This document shows positions 14,633-23,385 of a stretch of DNA of 64,000 bases, piece after piece. The notes beneath the pieces were generated by a model, which did no database searches, had not been told where the DNA came from, and saw nothing but the letters and a program-made list of their open reading frames with translations. How positions within the stretch are numbered: position 1 is the stretch's first letter; each line of letters starts with the position of its first letter. The translations under genes were made by a program, and so were the position numbers. The stretch is taken from contig JAAEPW010000209.1 of NCBI GenBank assembly GCA_024232355.1, forward strand, positions 1-64,000, given 5' to 3'. The DNA is from Chloroflexota bacterium. Its GTDB lineage: Bacteria > Chloroflexota > Anaerolineae > B4-G1.

Positions 14633-17149
14633 TCAAGCAGGCGTCAACTCTGCCGAGCGCTCTGTTTCTTTGGCGCTCTTTTCTGCCTGACGGAGCACGA
14701 TCTCACCATCCTCGGCGTCTACCAACACCGTGTCTCCAGCCTCGAATTCGGCTGCCAGTATCGCATCAGAGAGGGTATCCTCGATCCGGTTCTGAATGAC
14801 TCGGCGCAAGGGCCGCGCACCGTATTCTTCGCTGTAGCCTTCTTCAGTCAACAATTCCTTGGCTGCTAGCGTCACGTCCAACTGCATATCGTATTCCACC
14901 AGCCGGGTGTGCAATTTGGCCAATTCCAGGTCTACGATTTGGAAAATCTCTTCTTTGCTAAGCGAGTGAAAGACAATGACATTGTCGATCCGGTTGAGAA
15001 ACTCGGGCAAGAAAACGCGCTTTAGTTCATCCAGCAACCGCTTGCGCATATCCTCGTAATTGCGCTTGGCATTCGCCTCTTGATCACCCTCGTTGGGGGG
15101 CGTGGCAAAGCCCAGGCCCGTCTCTCGTTTGATCATGTCTGCCCCAATGTTAGAGGTCATGACAATGATCGTGTTCCGAAAATCGACCTTGTGCCCTCGG
15201 GCGTCCGAGAGATTGCCCTCTTCCATGATCTGCAATAGCATGTTAAAGGCTTCGGGATGTGCTTTTTCTATCTCGTCAAAAACGACGATGGAAAAGGGAC
15301 GGCGGCGTACGGCTTCTGTGAGTTGTCCCGCATCGTCGTAACCGACGTATCCGGGAGGGGCACCCACGAGCCGCGCCACCGCGTGGCGTTCCATAAACTC
15401 GGACATGTCCAATTGCAGCAGGGCGTCCTCGCTGCCAAACATAAACTCGGCCAATGCCTTGACCAGTTCCGTCTTGCCGACCCCCGTGGGACCGAGGAAA
15501 ACGAACGAACCGATCGGGCGCAGAGGGTCCTTGAGACCTGCCCGTGCCCGCCGCACGGCTTTGGCAACAGCCACGACCGCTTCGTTCTGGCCAATGATGC
15601 GTTGGTGGATGTTCTCCTCCATCTGAAGCAGGCGAGCTGTTTCGTCGTTGCGCAACTGAGTCAACGGAATTCCGGTCCACATGGAGACGATTTCGGCAAT
15701 ATCTTCAGGATTGACTACTGTACCGCCATTTTTGGGAATGTCATCATCCCATTCTGTGCGCAGGCTCTCCAATTGTTCCTGCAACTCGAGTTCTTGATCT
15801 CTCAGCTTGGCGGCGTCCTCGTAACGTTTATCTTCGATCGCCTGATCTTTGGTGCGTTGCGTGACCTTGAGATTGGCGAACAGCTTGCGTAAATCCTGGG
15901 CCTGAGGCGCTTTGTACATCCTCACGCGAGAGGCGCTCTCATCGATCACATCGATTGCCTTGTCTGGCAGATAACGATCCGAGATGTAACGATCCGAGAG
16001 CCGGGCCGCGGTCTCTAACGCCTCGTCACTGATACGCAGCCGGTGGTGCTGCTCATAAGCTGATCGAACACCGTGCAAAATCTCGATAGTCTCTTCCACC
16101 GAGGGCTCTTCGACTGTAATGGGTTGAAATCGTCGTTCGAGTGCTGCATCCGATTCGATATGCTTGCGATACTCTTCCAGCGTGGTCGCGCCGATACATT
16201 GCAACTCGCCACGGGCCAACGCGGGTTTGAGAATGTTGGCCGCGTCCACCGAAGAACCGGCAGACCCAGCGCCAACGAGCATGTGCACCTCGTCTATGAA
16301 CAGGATGTTGTTGCTGTTCTTGAGTTCATTGATCACTTTTTTCAGACGTTCCTCAAACTGTCCCCGATACATCGTCCCGGCGACCAATGAGCCAACATCT
16401 AATTGAAGCACACGCTTGTCTAGCAGGGGGCCGGGCATTGCACCGGCCACGATGCGCTGGGCTAGCCCCTCGACAATGGCCGTTTTACCCACACCGGGTT
16501 CACCGATGAGGGCCGGATTGTTCTTGGTTCTCCGCGCCAAGATCTGGATCAACCGTTCAATTTCCTGCTCGCGCCCGATCACGGGGTCCAGTTTGTTCTG
16601 TTGTGCCATCTCGGTCAAGTCGACAGCCAATTGATCTACCACAGAAGTTTTGGTGGTCCGAGAAGTTCTGGCTGATTTGCGCTCTGGGGTAGCGGCTGGT
16701 TGACGCTGCAACACCTGCTCGGTGGAGCGTCGGATTTGCCTGCTCGAAACTCCAAGATGGGTGAGTACCTCCAGCGCGGTACCGTCGCCCTGGCGTATCA
16801 TTCCCAAGAGGATGTGGTGGGTGTCTATCCGAGAGTTGCCCTTACGTTTGGCTTCGTCCCCGGCCAGTTCGATCACTCGCTTGGTGCGAGGCGTAAGTTC
16901 TGGTTCCATATTGAGCGAAAGTGAGCGCCGTTGCACGGTACTGAGCCGTTCGACCCAGCGCTGCACATCGCCGGATTGTACCCCCAGCCCACGCAGTACC
17001 CGGCTGGCAATCCCTTCCTCTTCGCGTAAAAGTCCCAACAAGAGATGCTCGGTACCAATCTGCGCGTGGTGCATTTTTTCGGCCTCTTGTTGGGCCAGCT
17101 TGAGTGCACGGCGCGATCCATCAGTAAAGAATTTTGTAAACTTGTCCAT
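14633..17149 (-). CDS. clpC: ATP-dependent Clp protease ATP-binding subunit ClpC
   Basis: The product has 838 residues with complete ClpC architecture: two Clp_N repeats (residues 1-150), AAA+ domain 1 with Walker A GEPGVGKT (216-223) and Walker B ILFIDE, a UVR-type coiled middle domain ([20 protein letters not shown], about 438-457), and AAA+ domain 2 with GPTGVGKT (553-560) and [15 protein letters not shown]. Family members unfold substrates and feed them to ClpP. No McsA/McsB or ClpP gene is near. The gene follows an S1-like gene by 40 bases and ends at a strong terminator, so it is probably cotranscribed from the promoter at 18577-18604. Its own ribosome site is weak. Confidence 0.95.
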   Translation of the reverse strand: MDKFTKFFTDGSRRALKLAQQEAEKMHHAQIGTEHLLLGLLREEEGIASRVLRGLGVQSGDVQRWVERLSTVQRRSLSLNMEPELTPRTKRVIELAGDEAKRKGNSRIDTHHILLGMIRQGDGTALEVLTHLGVSSRQIRRSTEQVLQRQPAATPERKSARTSRTTKTSVVDQLAVDLTEMAQQNKLDPVIGREQEIERLIQILARRTKNNPALIGEPGVGKTAIVEGLAQRIVAGAMPGPLLDKRVLQLDVGSLVAGTMYRGQFEERLKKVINELKNSNNILFIDEVHMLVGAGSAGSSVDAANILKPALARGELQCIGATTLEEYRKHIESDAALERRFQPITVEEPSVEETIEILHGVRSAYEQHHRLRISDEALETAARLSDRYISDRYLPDKAIDVIDESASRVRMYKAPQAQDLRKLFANLKVTQRTKDQAIEDKRYEDAAKLRDQELELQEQLESLRTEWDDDIPKNGGTVVNPEDIAEIVSMWTGIPLTQLRNDETARLLQMEENIHQRIIGQNEAVVAVAKAVRRARAGLKDPLRPIGSFVFLGPTGVGKTELVKALAEFMFGSEDALLQLDMSEFMERHAVARLVGAPPGYVGYDDAGQLTEAVRRRPFSIVVFDEIEKAHPEAFNMLLQIMEEGNLSDARGHKVDFRNTIIVMTSNIGADMIKRETGLGFATPPNEGDQEANAKRNYEDMRKRLLDELKRVFLPEFLNRIDNVIVFHSLSKEEIFQIVDLELAKLHTRLVEYDMQLDVTLAAKELLTEEGYSEEYGARPLRRVIQNRIEDTLSDAILAAEFEAGDTVLVDAEDGEIVLRQAEKSAKETERSAELTPA

Positions 17150-17189
17150 AACGTTGCCTACATATCCTGCACAAGCGAGATCAAATTTA

Positions 17190-18548
17190 TCACACCTCGC
17201 TCTGTACTTCTGAAGGCGGCTCTTGCAAGAGAGATGTCTCGGAAATCGCCGCCGAGAGTGAGCCTTCTAATTCTGGTTGATCAGTTGCCAACATTGTCTC
17301 CCAATCCTGATCCAGATATTCCCCTTGACTGACTTGCTTGAGACTTAATGCCATACGGTGACGATTTGCATCTACCCCCATCACACGCAGGGTAACGACC
17401 TGATCAACCTGGACAACCTCACGCGGATGAACAACGTGCCCCTCGTCCAACTCTGATACGTGGATCAACCCTTCGATGGCTTCATCTCCCACAATGCTGG
17501 CAAAGGCCCCCCACTTGGTGAGGCGTGTGATGGTTCCTTCGACCAGTTGGCCCTCTTGGTATCGCTCTTCGATCGAGTCCCACGGATCAGACAGCAATCG
17601 CTTGATACTCAAAGCCACCCGCTGGCGTTCTCGATCAACACTCAAGACATACACTTGGATGGTTTGTCCCACTTGAACCACTTTGCGTGGATGATCGACC
17701 CGTTCCCAAGAGAGTTCTGACAAGTGTACCAGACCGTCAATCCCGCCAATGTCAACAAAAGCGCCAAAGTCGGCTAGATTGATGATCCGGCCTGGACGCA
17801 CGTCCCCTTCATTTAATTCGACCAACAACTTTTCACGCTGGCTCTTGCGCCAATCACGCAGAGCGGCCTTTTCAGAGAGGATCAACCGGTTCCGCTCTCG
17901 ATCCACCTCAATGACCTTGAGTTGGATCGCCTCGCCGATCAAATGTATCCAACGCTCGCCCCCTCCCGATCTGGCAGGTGGTGTTGAATCTTCGGATTGA
18001 GATCTTGCCTCAACCTGTTGAGCAACGATCCGCGAGGCATCTAGCTGCGAACCGGGCACAAATCCACGCAACTTGCCCACGTTCACGATTACGCCCCCTT
18101 TGTTGCAGTCAACAATCTGACTCTCGACAACTTGTTGGGTCTCAAAGAGACGCTGTGCCTCTTGCCAGTCTCGCACGATTTGCGCGCGAGAAAGAGAGAG
18201 CACAATGCTGTCGTTGGCATCCTCTGTCTCGACGACGTAAACCATAACCTGATCGCCTTGGCGGATCGCATCACGATCCTCTGGCATCAATCTCTCCAAG
18301 TCACGCTCTGGCACGACGCCCTCACACTTGGCACCAACATCCACGATAATTGCATTGCTGCCAATGTGTACAACCGTTCCTGGAACAATCTTTCCTCGTT
18401 CCAATTGTTGGCAGGAGAGATAACTCTCCAGCATCTCGGCCATCGATTCCGTGTTCAGAACCGGTTCTTCGTTCAGAACTGATTCTTCGTTCAGATTAGT
18501 AGGGGGTTCAGTTTCTTTGTTCAAGGGTGTAATTTGTTCAGGCGTCAT
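17190..18548 (-). CDS. rpsA: S1 RNA-binding domain protein (30S ribosomal protein S1-like)
   Basis: The product has 452 residues and four S1 (OB-fold) domains at about 52-120, 139-227, 247-316 and 333-404. Domains 3 and 4 are the most canonical (GRIINLADFGAFVDIGGIDG, GLVHLSEL). Domain 2 carries a 20-residue Ser/Pro/Gly-rich insertion near 180-198. The acidic N-terminus has a tandem NEExVLN repeat (about residues 20-32). S1 helps the 30S subunit hold mRNA; four-domain forms are common outside Proteobacteria. The ATG at 18548 has GGAG eight bases upstream. Pairing with clpC in one transcript suggests a growth or stress regulon. The symbol is by family; a general S1-type RNA-binding protein is the alternative. 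Confidence 0.85.
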   Translation of the reverse strand: MTPEQITPLNKETEPPTNLNEESVLNEEPVLNTESMAEMLESYLSCQQLERGKIVPGTVVHIGSNAIIVDVGAKCEGVVPERDLERLMPEDRDAIRQGDQVMVYVVETEDANDSIVLSLSRAQIVRDWQEAQRLFETQQVVESQIVDCNKGGVIVNVGKLRGFVPGSQLDASRIVAQQVEARSQSEDSTPPARSGGGERWIHLIGEAIQLKVIEVDRERNRLILSEKAALRDWRKSQREKLLVELNEGDVRPGRIINLADFGAFVDIGGIDGLVHLSELSWERVDHPRKVVQVGQTIQVYVLSVDRERQRVALSIKRLLSDPWDSIEERYQEGQLVEGTITRLTKWGAFASIVGDEAIEGLIHVSELDEGHVVHPREVVQVDQVVTLRVMGVDANRHRMALSLKQVSQGEYLDQDWETMLATDQPELEGSLSAAISETSLLQEPPSEVQSEV

Positions 18549-18576
18549 CTATTGTTCTCCAAAATAATGTACTCTA

Positions 18577-18604
18577 ATTATAGACTGTTTAGCCCAAATC
18601 GCAA
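18577..18604 (-). promoter_or_regulatory. Promoter for the S1-clpC operon
   Basis: On the minus strand TTGCGA (18599-18604), a 16-base spacer and TATAAT (18577-18582), about 30 bases before the start codon. The -10 is perfect and the -35 partial. Confidence 0.6.
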
Positions 18605-18642
18605 GCATGCGGGTTACTGTTTTGACAATGTCCAGTTCACCA

Positions 18643-18774
18643 CACGACGATAAACTGTCGTGCTCAAAGCAAAATCCTGCTCCGCAGGCTAGACTCGGCC
18701 ACAGCCTCCAAAAGAGGCTGTGGATGCTGTGCATCCGACGCTATTGGCTGGGTGGTTCAGCGCCCGGCGAGTCT
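18643..18774. other. Multi-hairpin region, candidate structured RNA
   Basis: In the 478-base gap between the S1 and DUF4349 genes, several stems follow each other. They are CACGAC/GTCGTG (18643-18662), CCTGC-TCC-GCAGG, the 10-bp CCACAGCCTC/GAGGCTGTGG (18699-18723) and GGATGC-TGT-GCATCC (18722-18736). AGACTCG (18691-18697) can pair with CGAGTCT (18768-18774) and enclose the latter hairpins as a branched fold. No reading frame fits. It does not match any RNA family I recognise, and it may be a repeat instead. Confidence 0.4.
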
Positions 18775-18869
18775 GATTAAAACAAAAGCACATATGCCTG
18801 GTTGACTGACAAAACTAACGAGATCCCAAATGCGAAAAATTGACCGCAGATGGCGCTCCTATGAGACGG

Positions 18870-18920
18870 ACACAGATTTTTCATTGCTTTCAAGCCACAT
18901 TTGGCATTTATCTGCGCTCA
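18870..18920 (+). repeat. Dispersed repeat F, copy 1
   Basis: ACACAGATTTTTCATTGCTT and the following CAAGCCACATTTGGCATTTATCTGC-type sequence resemble 21360-21408. Both are in non-coding gaps. It belongs to the degenerate ATCTGC/CAGATT-rich intergenic DNA of this region. Confidence 0.55.
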
Positions 18921-18970
18921 TCAGTGCTTTTAAAAAGATTTGTCAATCAGACGCGCACGCTCTAACAACC

Positions 18971-18998
18971 AAGGGGCTTCTATCATTAGAAGCCCCTT
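18971..18998 (-). terminator. Hairpin terminator after the DUF4349 gene
   Basis: A perfect 12-bp stem AAGGGGCTTCTA/TAGAAGCCCCTT with a 4-nt loop lies 29 bases after the stop codon of the DUF4349 gene. The following T tract on the minus strand is poor (GGTTGTTAG), so termination may be partial or assisted. Confidence 0.55.
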
Positions 18999-19026
18999 GA
19001 GAGTACGTTGTCTGATATTGCCCAAT

Positions 19027-19944
19027 CTATTGGACTTTGGCCTTGCGCACGCGTCGCCACCGCACGATGGCACGCACGATAAAGAGCAGCACGGCAATAG
19101 GTATGGCGATGGCGATCAAAGCTGGGATGATGAGGATAACAATAACAATGACCGCGTTCACCAAGAATTGCAGCACGCGGATAAGCGCTTGAAACGCCTC
19201 ACGCGCCGTGCCATCCGGATGCCATCCTCCCACCTGGATGGGTTGCGCCAACTCGTCGGGGGTGATGTCGAGACTAATGGTTGCCATCGCCGCCGACTGC
19301 TCCAGGTACTGGGTCCTTCCTTTCACGTGTTCAATGTCAGACTGGATATATTGCAGTTGTTCGTAAACGGCGAGGGCGGCCTCGGTGTCCTCGGCTTCTT
19401 CCAAGAACTCGAGTAGCCGCGCCTCGGTGGCCTCCAGATAACGCAGACGAGATTGCAGGTCTACGTATTCCTCTGTCACGTCCTGCCCCGAGATGCTTTC
19501 GTGTCGCACCTCGGTCGCCAGGTCACGGATCTGCTCCAACGCTGTGTCGAGGTTTTCGGCAGGGACGCGCAGCATCACAGAAGCCTGCATTCCCTCCTGA
19601 TACTGGTACAAACTCGACTCGACGACGTACCCACCCAATTTATCCACCAGGTCGTTGATCTCGGTAACGGCGGCCTCGGTATCCGGCACCACCAAGCTGA
19701 GCGATCCGTTGCGAATGATGAGACGCTCGACACTGGAATAATCGGCGGCTCCCGAGTTGGAGGTGCTAGTGTCATCGGCATCCCATTCTACGACCGCTGC
19801 CTCTTCCATCTCCAAAGCTGCGTATTCACCGGGGGCGTCATAAGCGTCCATCATCGGCATGGGAGATTCCCGAGCTGTGGCACAGCCAACGATGGTTAGG
19901 GTCAACACAAAGACGATGATGCTATATACGACTTTCTTATTCAT
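19027..19944 (-). CDS. DUF4349 lipoprotein
   Basis: The product has 305 residues. The N-terminus MNKKVVYSIIVFVLTLTIVG followed by Cys21 is a lipoprotein signal with lipobox IVGC. An acidic, Ser/Asp-rich linker follows, then the DUF4349 body (IIRNGSLSLVVPDTEAAVTE, GGYVVESSLYQYQEG, VPAENLDTALEQIRDL). Next come a coiled coil around EYVDLQSRLRYLEATEARLL and a C-terminal membrane segment (VIVIVILIIPALIAIAIPIA) with a basic tail. It is thus tethered by lipid and by a helix. The function of DUF4349 is unknown; envelope organisation is a guess. The ATG at 19944 has GGGAGA six to seven bases upstream; the 46-codon upstream extension is rejected. Confidence 0.88.
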   Translation of the reverse strand: MNKKVVYSIIVFVLTLTIVGCATARESPMPMMDAYDAPGEYAALEMEEAAVVEWDADDTSTSNSGAADYSSVERLIIRNGSLSLVVPDTEAAVTEINDLVDKLGGYVVESSLYQYQEGMQASVMLRVPAENLDTALEQIRDLATEVRHESISGQDVTEEYVDLQSRLRYLEATEARLLEFLEEAEDTEAALAVYEQLQYIQSDIEHVKGRTQYLEQSAAMATISLDITPDELAQPIQVGGWHPDGTAREAFQALIRVLQFLVNAVIVIVILIIPALIAIAIPIAVLLFIVRAIVRWRRVRKAKVQ

Positions 19945-20042
19945 AGTTTTCTCCCTTGATCTATAGTTGAGATTCCATTGATGCGATTGCATTATAGACG
20001 ACACAAGGGAACATAAAGTTCCGATCTGTACTGTAGGGTGGG

Positions 20043-20205
20043 CAGGGCTGTTCAGTTCTAATTTTTCAGCGCTCGCAGCCACCGTCCCGGGGGCGATTTT
20101 GGGCAGAAAATTACTCCAAAGTCAATCCTTTGTTGCATGGGCCGCCCCCGAGACGGTGGCTGTGAGCCATTTGTATCGAGAACTTGTAAGAACTGAACAG
20201 CCCTG
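20043..20205. repeat. Palindromic element B, inverted pair
   Basis: The left arm (20043-20097) starts CAGGGCTGTTCAGTTCTAA and includes GCAGCCACCGTC and GGGGGCG. The right arm (20141-20205) is its imperfect inverse, containing CGCCCCCGAGACGGTGGCTG and GAACTGAACAGCCCTG. A third copy of the arm is at 21645-21700. No coding frame is present. It is MITE-like in form. Confidence 0.7.
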
Positions 20206-20259
20206 GGTGGGTTTGTTACCCACCTCTTGGATTATGCATCGGCGGCTCTTTGGGATTTC

Positions 20260-20377
20260 GCGGGGTCAGTCGCAGATCCTAAAGGTTTTAGTGCAAAATA
20301 TGACGAAAAATGGTCATTATCTGGCACAAAACATTGTCTGCATAGTCTTGAGTGAAACCTTTAGGGTCTCACCCCGC
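20260..20377. repeat. Palindromic element C
   Basis: The left arm has GCGGGGTCAG and TCCTAAAGGTTTTAGTG (20260-20293); the right arm has AGTGAAACCTTTAGGGTCTC then ACCCCGC (20351-20377), the inverse with a small indel. It is non-coding and adjacent to element B. Confidence 0.65.
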
Positions 20378-20406
20378 AAAGTTCCAGAGAGTTATATTGG
20401 CAAAAT

Positions 20407-20425
20407 GGCGGGCAGAAAACCCGCC
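20407..20425. repeat. Short hairpin GGCGGG-CAGAAAA-CCCGCC
   Basis: A 6-bp GC stem with a 7-nt loop, followed by CTAC. A related GGTGGG-TTTGTTA-CCCACC hairpin lies at 20206-20224. They look like members of a common short palindromic repeat and sit 3' of the metallophosphoesterase gene, where they may also stop transcription. Confidence 0.5.
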
Positions 20426-20486
20426 CTACATCGCGTATGCCAAAAAATTACTGATGGGTGTGCTCTACGGGAGAATAGATTCTTGG

Positions 20487-21218
20487 TTATCGCCCCATGC
20501 CCAATCGGTCGATGAGGCGAGGAGGAAGCCCCCTGGCGCGCATCCGTTCTTGCGTGATCTCTATGGGATAGGTGACGCGGCGAAACTCCCACGTCATTTT
20601 ATCTGTGTCGAGCATCGCATAGCTGGCTCTAGGGTCGCCGTCACGGGGTTGTCCGACACTGCCAGGATTGATAATCATACGATTTTGATCCAAAGGCACA
20701 GGGTCGGGTAGAGGGGGGATGTGCGTTTTGCAGCTTTTTCGCGGTTCATCCAACTCAAAGATGATGGGAACGTGCGTGTGCCCCACCAGACAGACTGGGG
20801 CCACAAAATGTGCAAAGTTGCTATAGGCCACATTGGTATCCAGCACATATTCCCACACAGGTTCTTTGGGGCTGGCATGGGCCAGGTAAAAGTTATCCTG
20901 TTCGATGCAAGTAGGAAGCCCGTCCAAATATTCGCGCCCAGCCGGTGTGAGTGCCTTTTGCGTCCACAGATTGGCATTCCGGGCATCCGTATTAAAGCTT
21001 CGCAGATCTAGTTTGCCCAACGCCGCCCAGTCGTGATTACCTGCCAGGCTGACGTGGTCAAAATCTTGAATGCGTTCAATACATTCATTGGGGTTGGGAC
21101 CATAGCCTACCAAATCGCCCAGGCACCACAATTTGTCAAATTCGCCTGCTGTCTCAGCTAGCACAGCCTCTAGGGCGACGAGATTGGCGTGAACGTCAGA
21201 AACTATCAAATAGCGCAC
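20487..21218 (-). CDS. Metallophosphoesterase, YfcE/MJ0936-like
   Basis: The product has 243 residues with all calcineurin-like metal motifs: SDVHAN (Asp8, His10), GDLVGYGPNP (Asp35), GNHD (Asn61, His62), a His in FYLAHASP and GHTH later. Two metal ions would hydrolyse a phosphomono- or diester. The family includes YfcE-type phosphodiesterases and diadenosine tetraphosphatase-like enzymes; the substrate is unknown. The start is a GTG at 21218 with GGAG ten bases upstream. It is cytoplasmic and appears to be monocistronic. Confidence 0.9.
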   Translation of the reverse strand: MRYLIVSDVHANLVALEAVLAETAGEFDKLWCLGDLVGYGPNPNECIERIQDFDHVSLAGNHDWAALGKLDLRSFNTDARNANLWTQKALTPAGREYLDGLPTCIEQDNFYLAHASPKEPVWEYVLDTNVAYSNFAHFVAPVCLVGHTHVPIIFELDEPRKSCKTHIPPLPDPVPLDQNRMIINPGSVGQPRDGDPRASYAMLDTDKMTWEFRRVTYPIEITQERMRARGLPPRLIDRLGMGR

Positions 21219-21359
21219 AGTGTCATCACTCCATGTGAGATTAAGGATATTATATACTCATTCGGAAATTTGTGCCAGTTTCCCCTCACGAGCATTCAAC
21301 GTTATGGGGTACTACTCAGCGCAGGCTGTACACAGAGTTTCGTGGAGCATTTCAGAGTA

Positions 21360-21408
21360 ACACAGATTTCTCATTGTTTTCAATCTAAATTCGATATTTA
21401 TCTGCTTG
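21360..21408 (+). repeat. Dispersed repeat F, copy 2
   Basis: ACACAGATTTCTCATTGTTT then CAATCTAAATTCGATATTTA and TCTGC, similar to 18870-18920. Confidence 0.55.
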
Positions 21409-21644
21409 GACTTGATAATTTTTTATCGGATACTCGGACGTAAAAATACCAATAATTGCTGACAAATTGATCCTTTGGCAAAAAAAGTCCGATTGACTCG
21501 TCAGAATAAGTTTGGGCGTGATGTATCATTTGTTTCCAGTCAAAATCTGCGTGAATCGGTGTTTATCTGTGGTTCTGAAAGGATTTATCAGTCAATCAGG
21601 TGTTTTCTCAGCGGCTCTCTGCGCTCAAATAGGATAGCTTGGGT

Positions 21645-21700
21645 CAGGGCTGTTTAATTCTAATTCTCCAATGCTCGCAGCCACCGCACTTGTCCCGAGC
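21645..21700 (+). repeat. Palindromic element B, single arm (copy 3)
   Basis: CAGGGCTGTTTAATTCTAAT, then CTCGCAGCCACCG and TCCCGAGCCC, matches the left arm at 20043-20097. It lies directly after the stop codon of the M1 peptidase gene. Confidence 0.65.
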
Positions 21701-21716
21701 CCTGTACCTGTCGGTC

Positions 21717-23240
21717 CTACTCAAACCATTCCGCAAAAAACGCATCCAGCGAAACCCCCGCTGCCTCTTCCATCACGGCCTGGAACTCGGCATCCGACGC
21801 CGTGCCGCCGCCATAGCGCTCAAAATAGGTACGCAGGCCGCCAAAGAACGCCTCGTCCCCCACTTCTTGGCGCAAAGCGTGGGCCACGACCGCCCCTTTC
21901 ACATAACTATCGTTTCCAAAGAGTTGGGCGGGGGGCGGATCGTTCAACGGGTACCCGCTGTCGTTATCCAAAACGGACCGGGTGATCTCGGCCATCCGTT
22001 GGTTCAAGTCCTCCTGAGTGTCGCGCAGCTGCCACATGATCGAGATGTACGTGGCAAAGCCTTCGTTGCGCCACATGGTCTGCCACGAGTCCAGGTTGAC
22101 CCAATCCCCAAACCACATGTGGGCCATCTCGTGCGACATTGTGCCATCTTCAATCGACCCCTCGGACAATATGACCATCGTCTGGGTTTCCAGCGAGGCC
22201 CCCAACCCCGAGACTGTGACGAAACCAAACGCCTCAAAGGGGTACGGGCCAAAAAGCGCGCTCATCCAATCGATCATCTCGCCCAGCCTGGCCTCGACCC
22301 TTTCAAAGTCGGCCTGCCGGTCGGGGAAAACGTAATGGCGCAGCGGGACACCGTCCGGCGAGGCACTCTCCAACCGCACGTAATCCCCCACTGCTACCGT
22401 GACCAGGGCGGTCGCCATCGGGTAATCGTGTTCCCAGACGTACAGATCGCCCGTAGCACCACCCGTATTTGCCTCGACCAACACGCCGTTCGCCACGCCC
22501 GTCAGACCCTTGGGCACGCTCAACTCGAAGCGATACGTGGCCTTGTCTCGCGGGTGGTCGTTCGACGGGAACCAATACCTGGCCCCATCCGGCTCGGACA
22601 CGACGAACAAGCTGTCGCCCGATGGATAATACAGCCCCAGGTGCGAGATAAAGGGCACGTAATCCGAAGCCTCTTGGATGGGTTCTCCGCTGTACGCAAT
22701 GTCCAACGCGAACGACTCACCATCAGGCAAAGGCTCCGGGAAGGCGACGATGAGCTTTGTCTCCTCCCGGAAAAAGGGCAGCACGGTCCCGTCCCAAGAG
22801 ACCTCGCTAATGTCAAAGCCGACGAAATCGAGCGAGACCTGGTCCAGACCATCCATCGTGTTGACGGCGTCAATGGTCACGCGAGCGTCCACAAAGGGGG
22901 CGCTGGGGTCCAGGGCCAGCGCGAGGGTATAGTGCTGCACGTCATAGCCTGCGTTCCCCAACTCGGGGGCGTAGGGGTCACCGGCCGAGAGATTTTCGGG
23001 GGCCGAGACGCTCAACTCTAGGACGGCCGTGGGCGCAGCGGGTTTGGTTGGTTCCTGTGCTGGCTCGCTGGCTGCGTCGGTGGCTGTGGGTGCGGCAACA
23101 GTGCTAGGCACCGCAATGGCGTCTGTGGGTGCGGGGACGGCGGTGGCATGTTCATCAGGTTGAGGCGTGCTGCAACCGGTCAATAGCACGCCGATTAGTA
23201 GTACGATTTGAACGACAGTGAACTGCTTTTTCATGTTCAT
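21717..23240 (-). CDS. M1 family metallopeptidase lipoprotein
   Basis: The product has 507 residues. A lipoprotein signal (VLLIGVLLTGC, Cys23) is followed by a Thr/Ala/Pro-rich linker to about residue 80. The catalytic part has a beta-sandwich N-domain (VQHYTLALALDPSAPFVDAR) and a thermolysin-like zinc site H370-E-M-A-H374 in HEMAHMWFGDW, with the third ligand Glu393 in RNEGFATY. The usual GxMEN substrate motif is replaced by GASLETQTM. The C-terminal ERAP-like domains of long aminopeptidase N are absent, so this is a short M1 form, exported and anchored outside the membrane. It probably trims peptides at the surface. The ATG at 23240 has AGGAG four bases upstream; a second ATG two codons later is possible. 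Confidence 0.92.
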   Translation of the reverse strand: MNMKKQFTVVQIVLLIGVLLTGCSTPQPDEHATAVPAPTDAIAVPSTVAAPTATDAASEPAQEPTKPAAPTAVLELSVSAPENLSAGDPYAPELGNAGYDVQHYTLALALDPSAPFVDARVTIDAVNTMDGLDQVSLDFVGFDISEVSWDGTVLPFFREETKLIVAFPEPLPDGESFALDIAYSGEPIQEASDYVPFISHLGLYYPSGDSLFVVSEPDGARYWFPSNDHPRDKATYRFELSVPKGLTGVANGVLVEANTGGATGDLYVWEHDYPMATALVTVAVGDYVRLESASPDGVPLRHYVFPDRQADFERVEARLGEMIDWMSALFGPYPFEAFGFVTVSGLGASLETQTMVILSEGSIEDGTMSHEMAHMWFGDWVNLDSWQTMWRNEGFATYISIMWQLRDTQEDLNQRMAEITRSVLDNDSGYPLNDPPPAQLFGNDSYVKGAVVAHALRQEVGDEAFFGGLRTYFERYGGGTASDAEFQAVMEEAAGVSLDAFFAEWFE

Positions 23241-23272
23241 TTATCTCCTGTGGAAAAATCGAATCCGGTGCA

Positions 23273-23300
23273 AGTGTAATACAATTTCCGTTTATGGCAA
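23273..23300 (-). promoter_or_regulatory. Possible promoter for the M1 peptidase gene
   Basis: On the minus strand TTGCCA (23295-23300), 16 bases, TACACT (23273-23278). Both boxes are partial matches. It lies back-to-back with the plus-strand promoter at 23328-23356. Confidence 0.4.
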
Positions 23301-23327
23301 CTTTGTTCTATGAACACAAAACCCATC

Positions 23328-23356
23328 TTGCCTGAATCGCCGCTCTAGGTTACAAT
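23328..23356 (+). promoter_or_regulatory. Promoter for the five-gene glycosyltransferase operon
   Basis: TTGCCT (23328-23333), 17-base spacer, TACAAT (23351-23356), 30 bases before the first start codon. Confidence 0.55.
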
Positions 23357-23385
23357 GCCACCCTCAACACGAGCAAAGGACAAAA

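Larger units (their letters stand above)
21219..21716. other. Non-coding gap rich in degenerate repeats
   Basis: No credible gene was found in these 498 bases. They hold repeat F copy 2 (21360-21408), a stretch resembling AATCTGCGTGAATCGGTG and TTTATCTGTGGTTCTGAAAG (about 21544-21582), CTCAGCGGCTCTCTGCGCTC near 21608, and repeat B copy 3. This looks like accumulated short repeat DNA. Confidence 0.6.

Noticed and set aside
21639..23021. Long plus-strand open frame of 460 codons
   Set aside because: It lies antisense to the M1 peptidase gene, whose zinc motif, lipoprotein signal and family match are clear. The plus-strand product is low-complexity and basic, with no family features.
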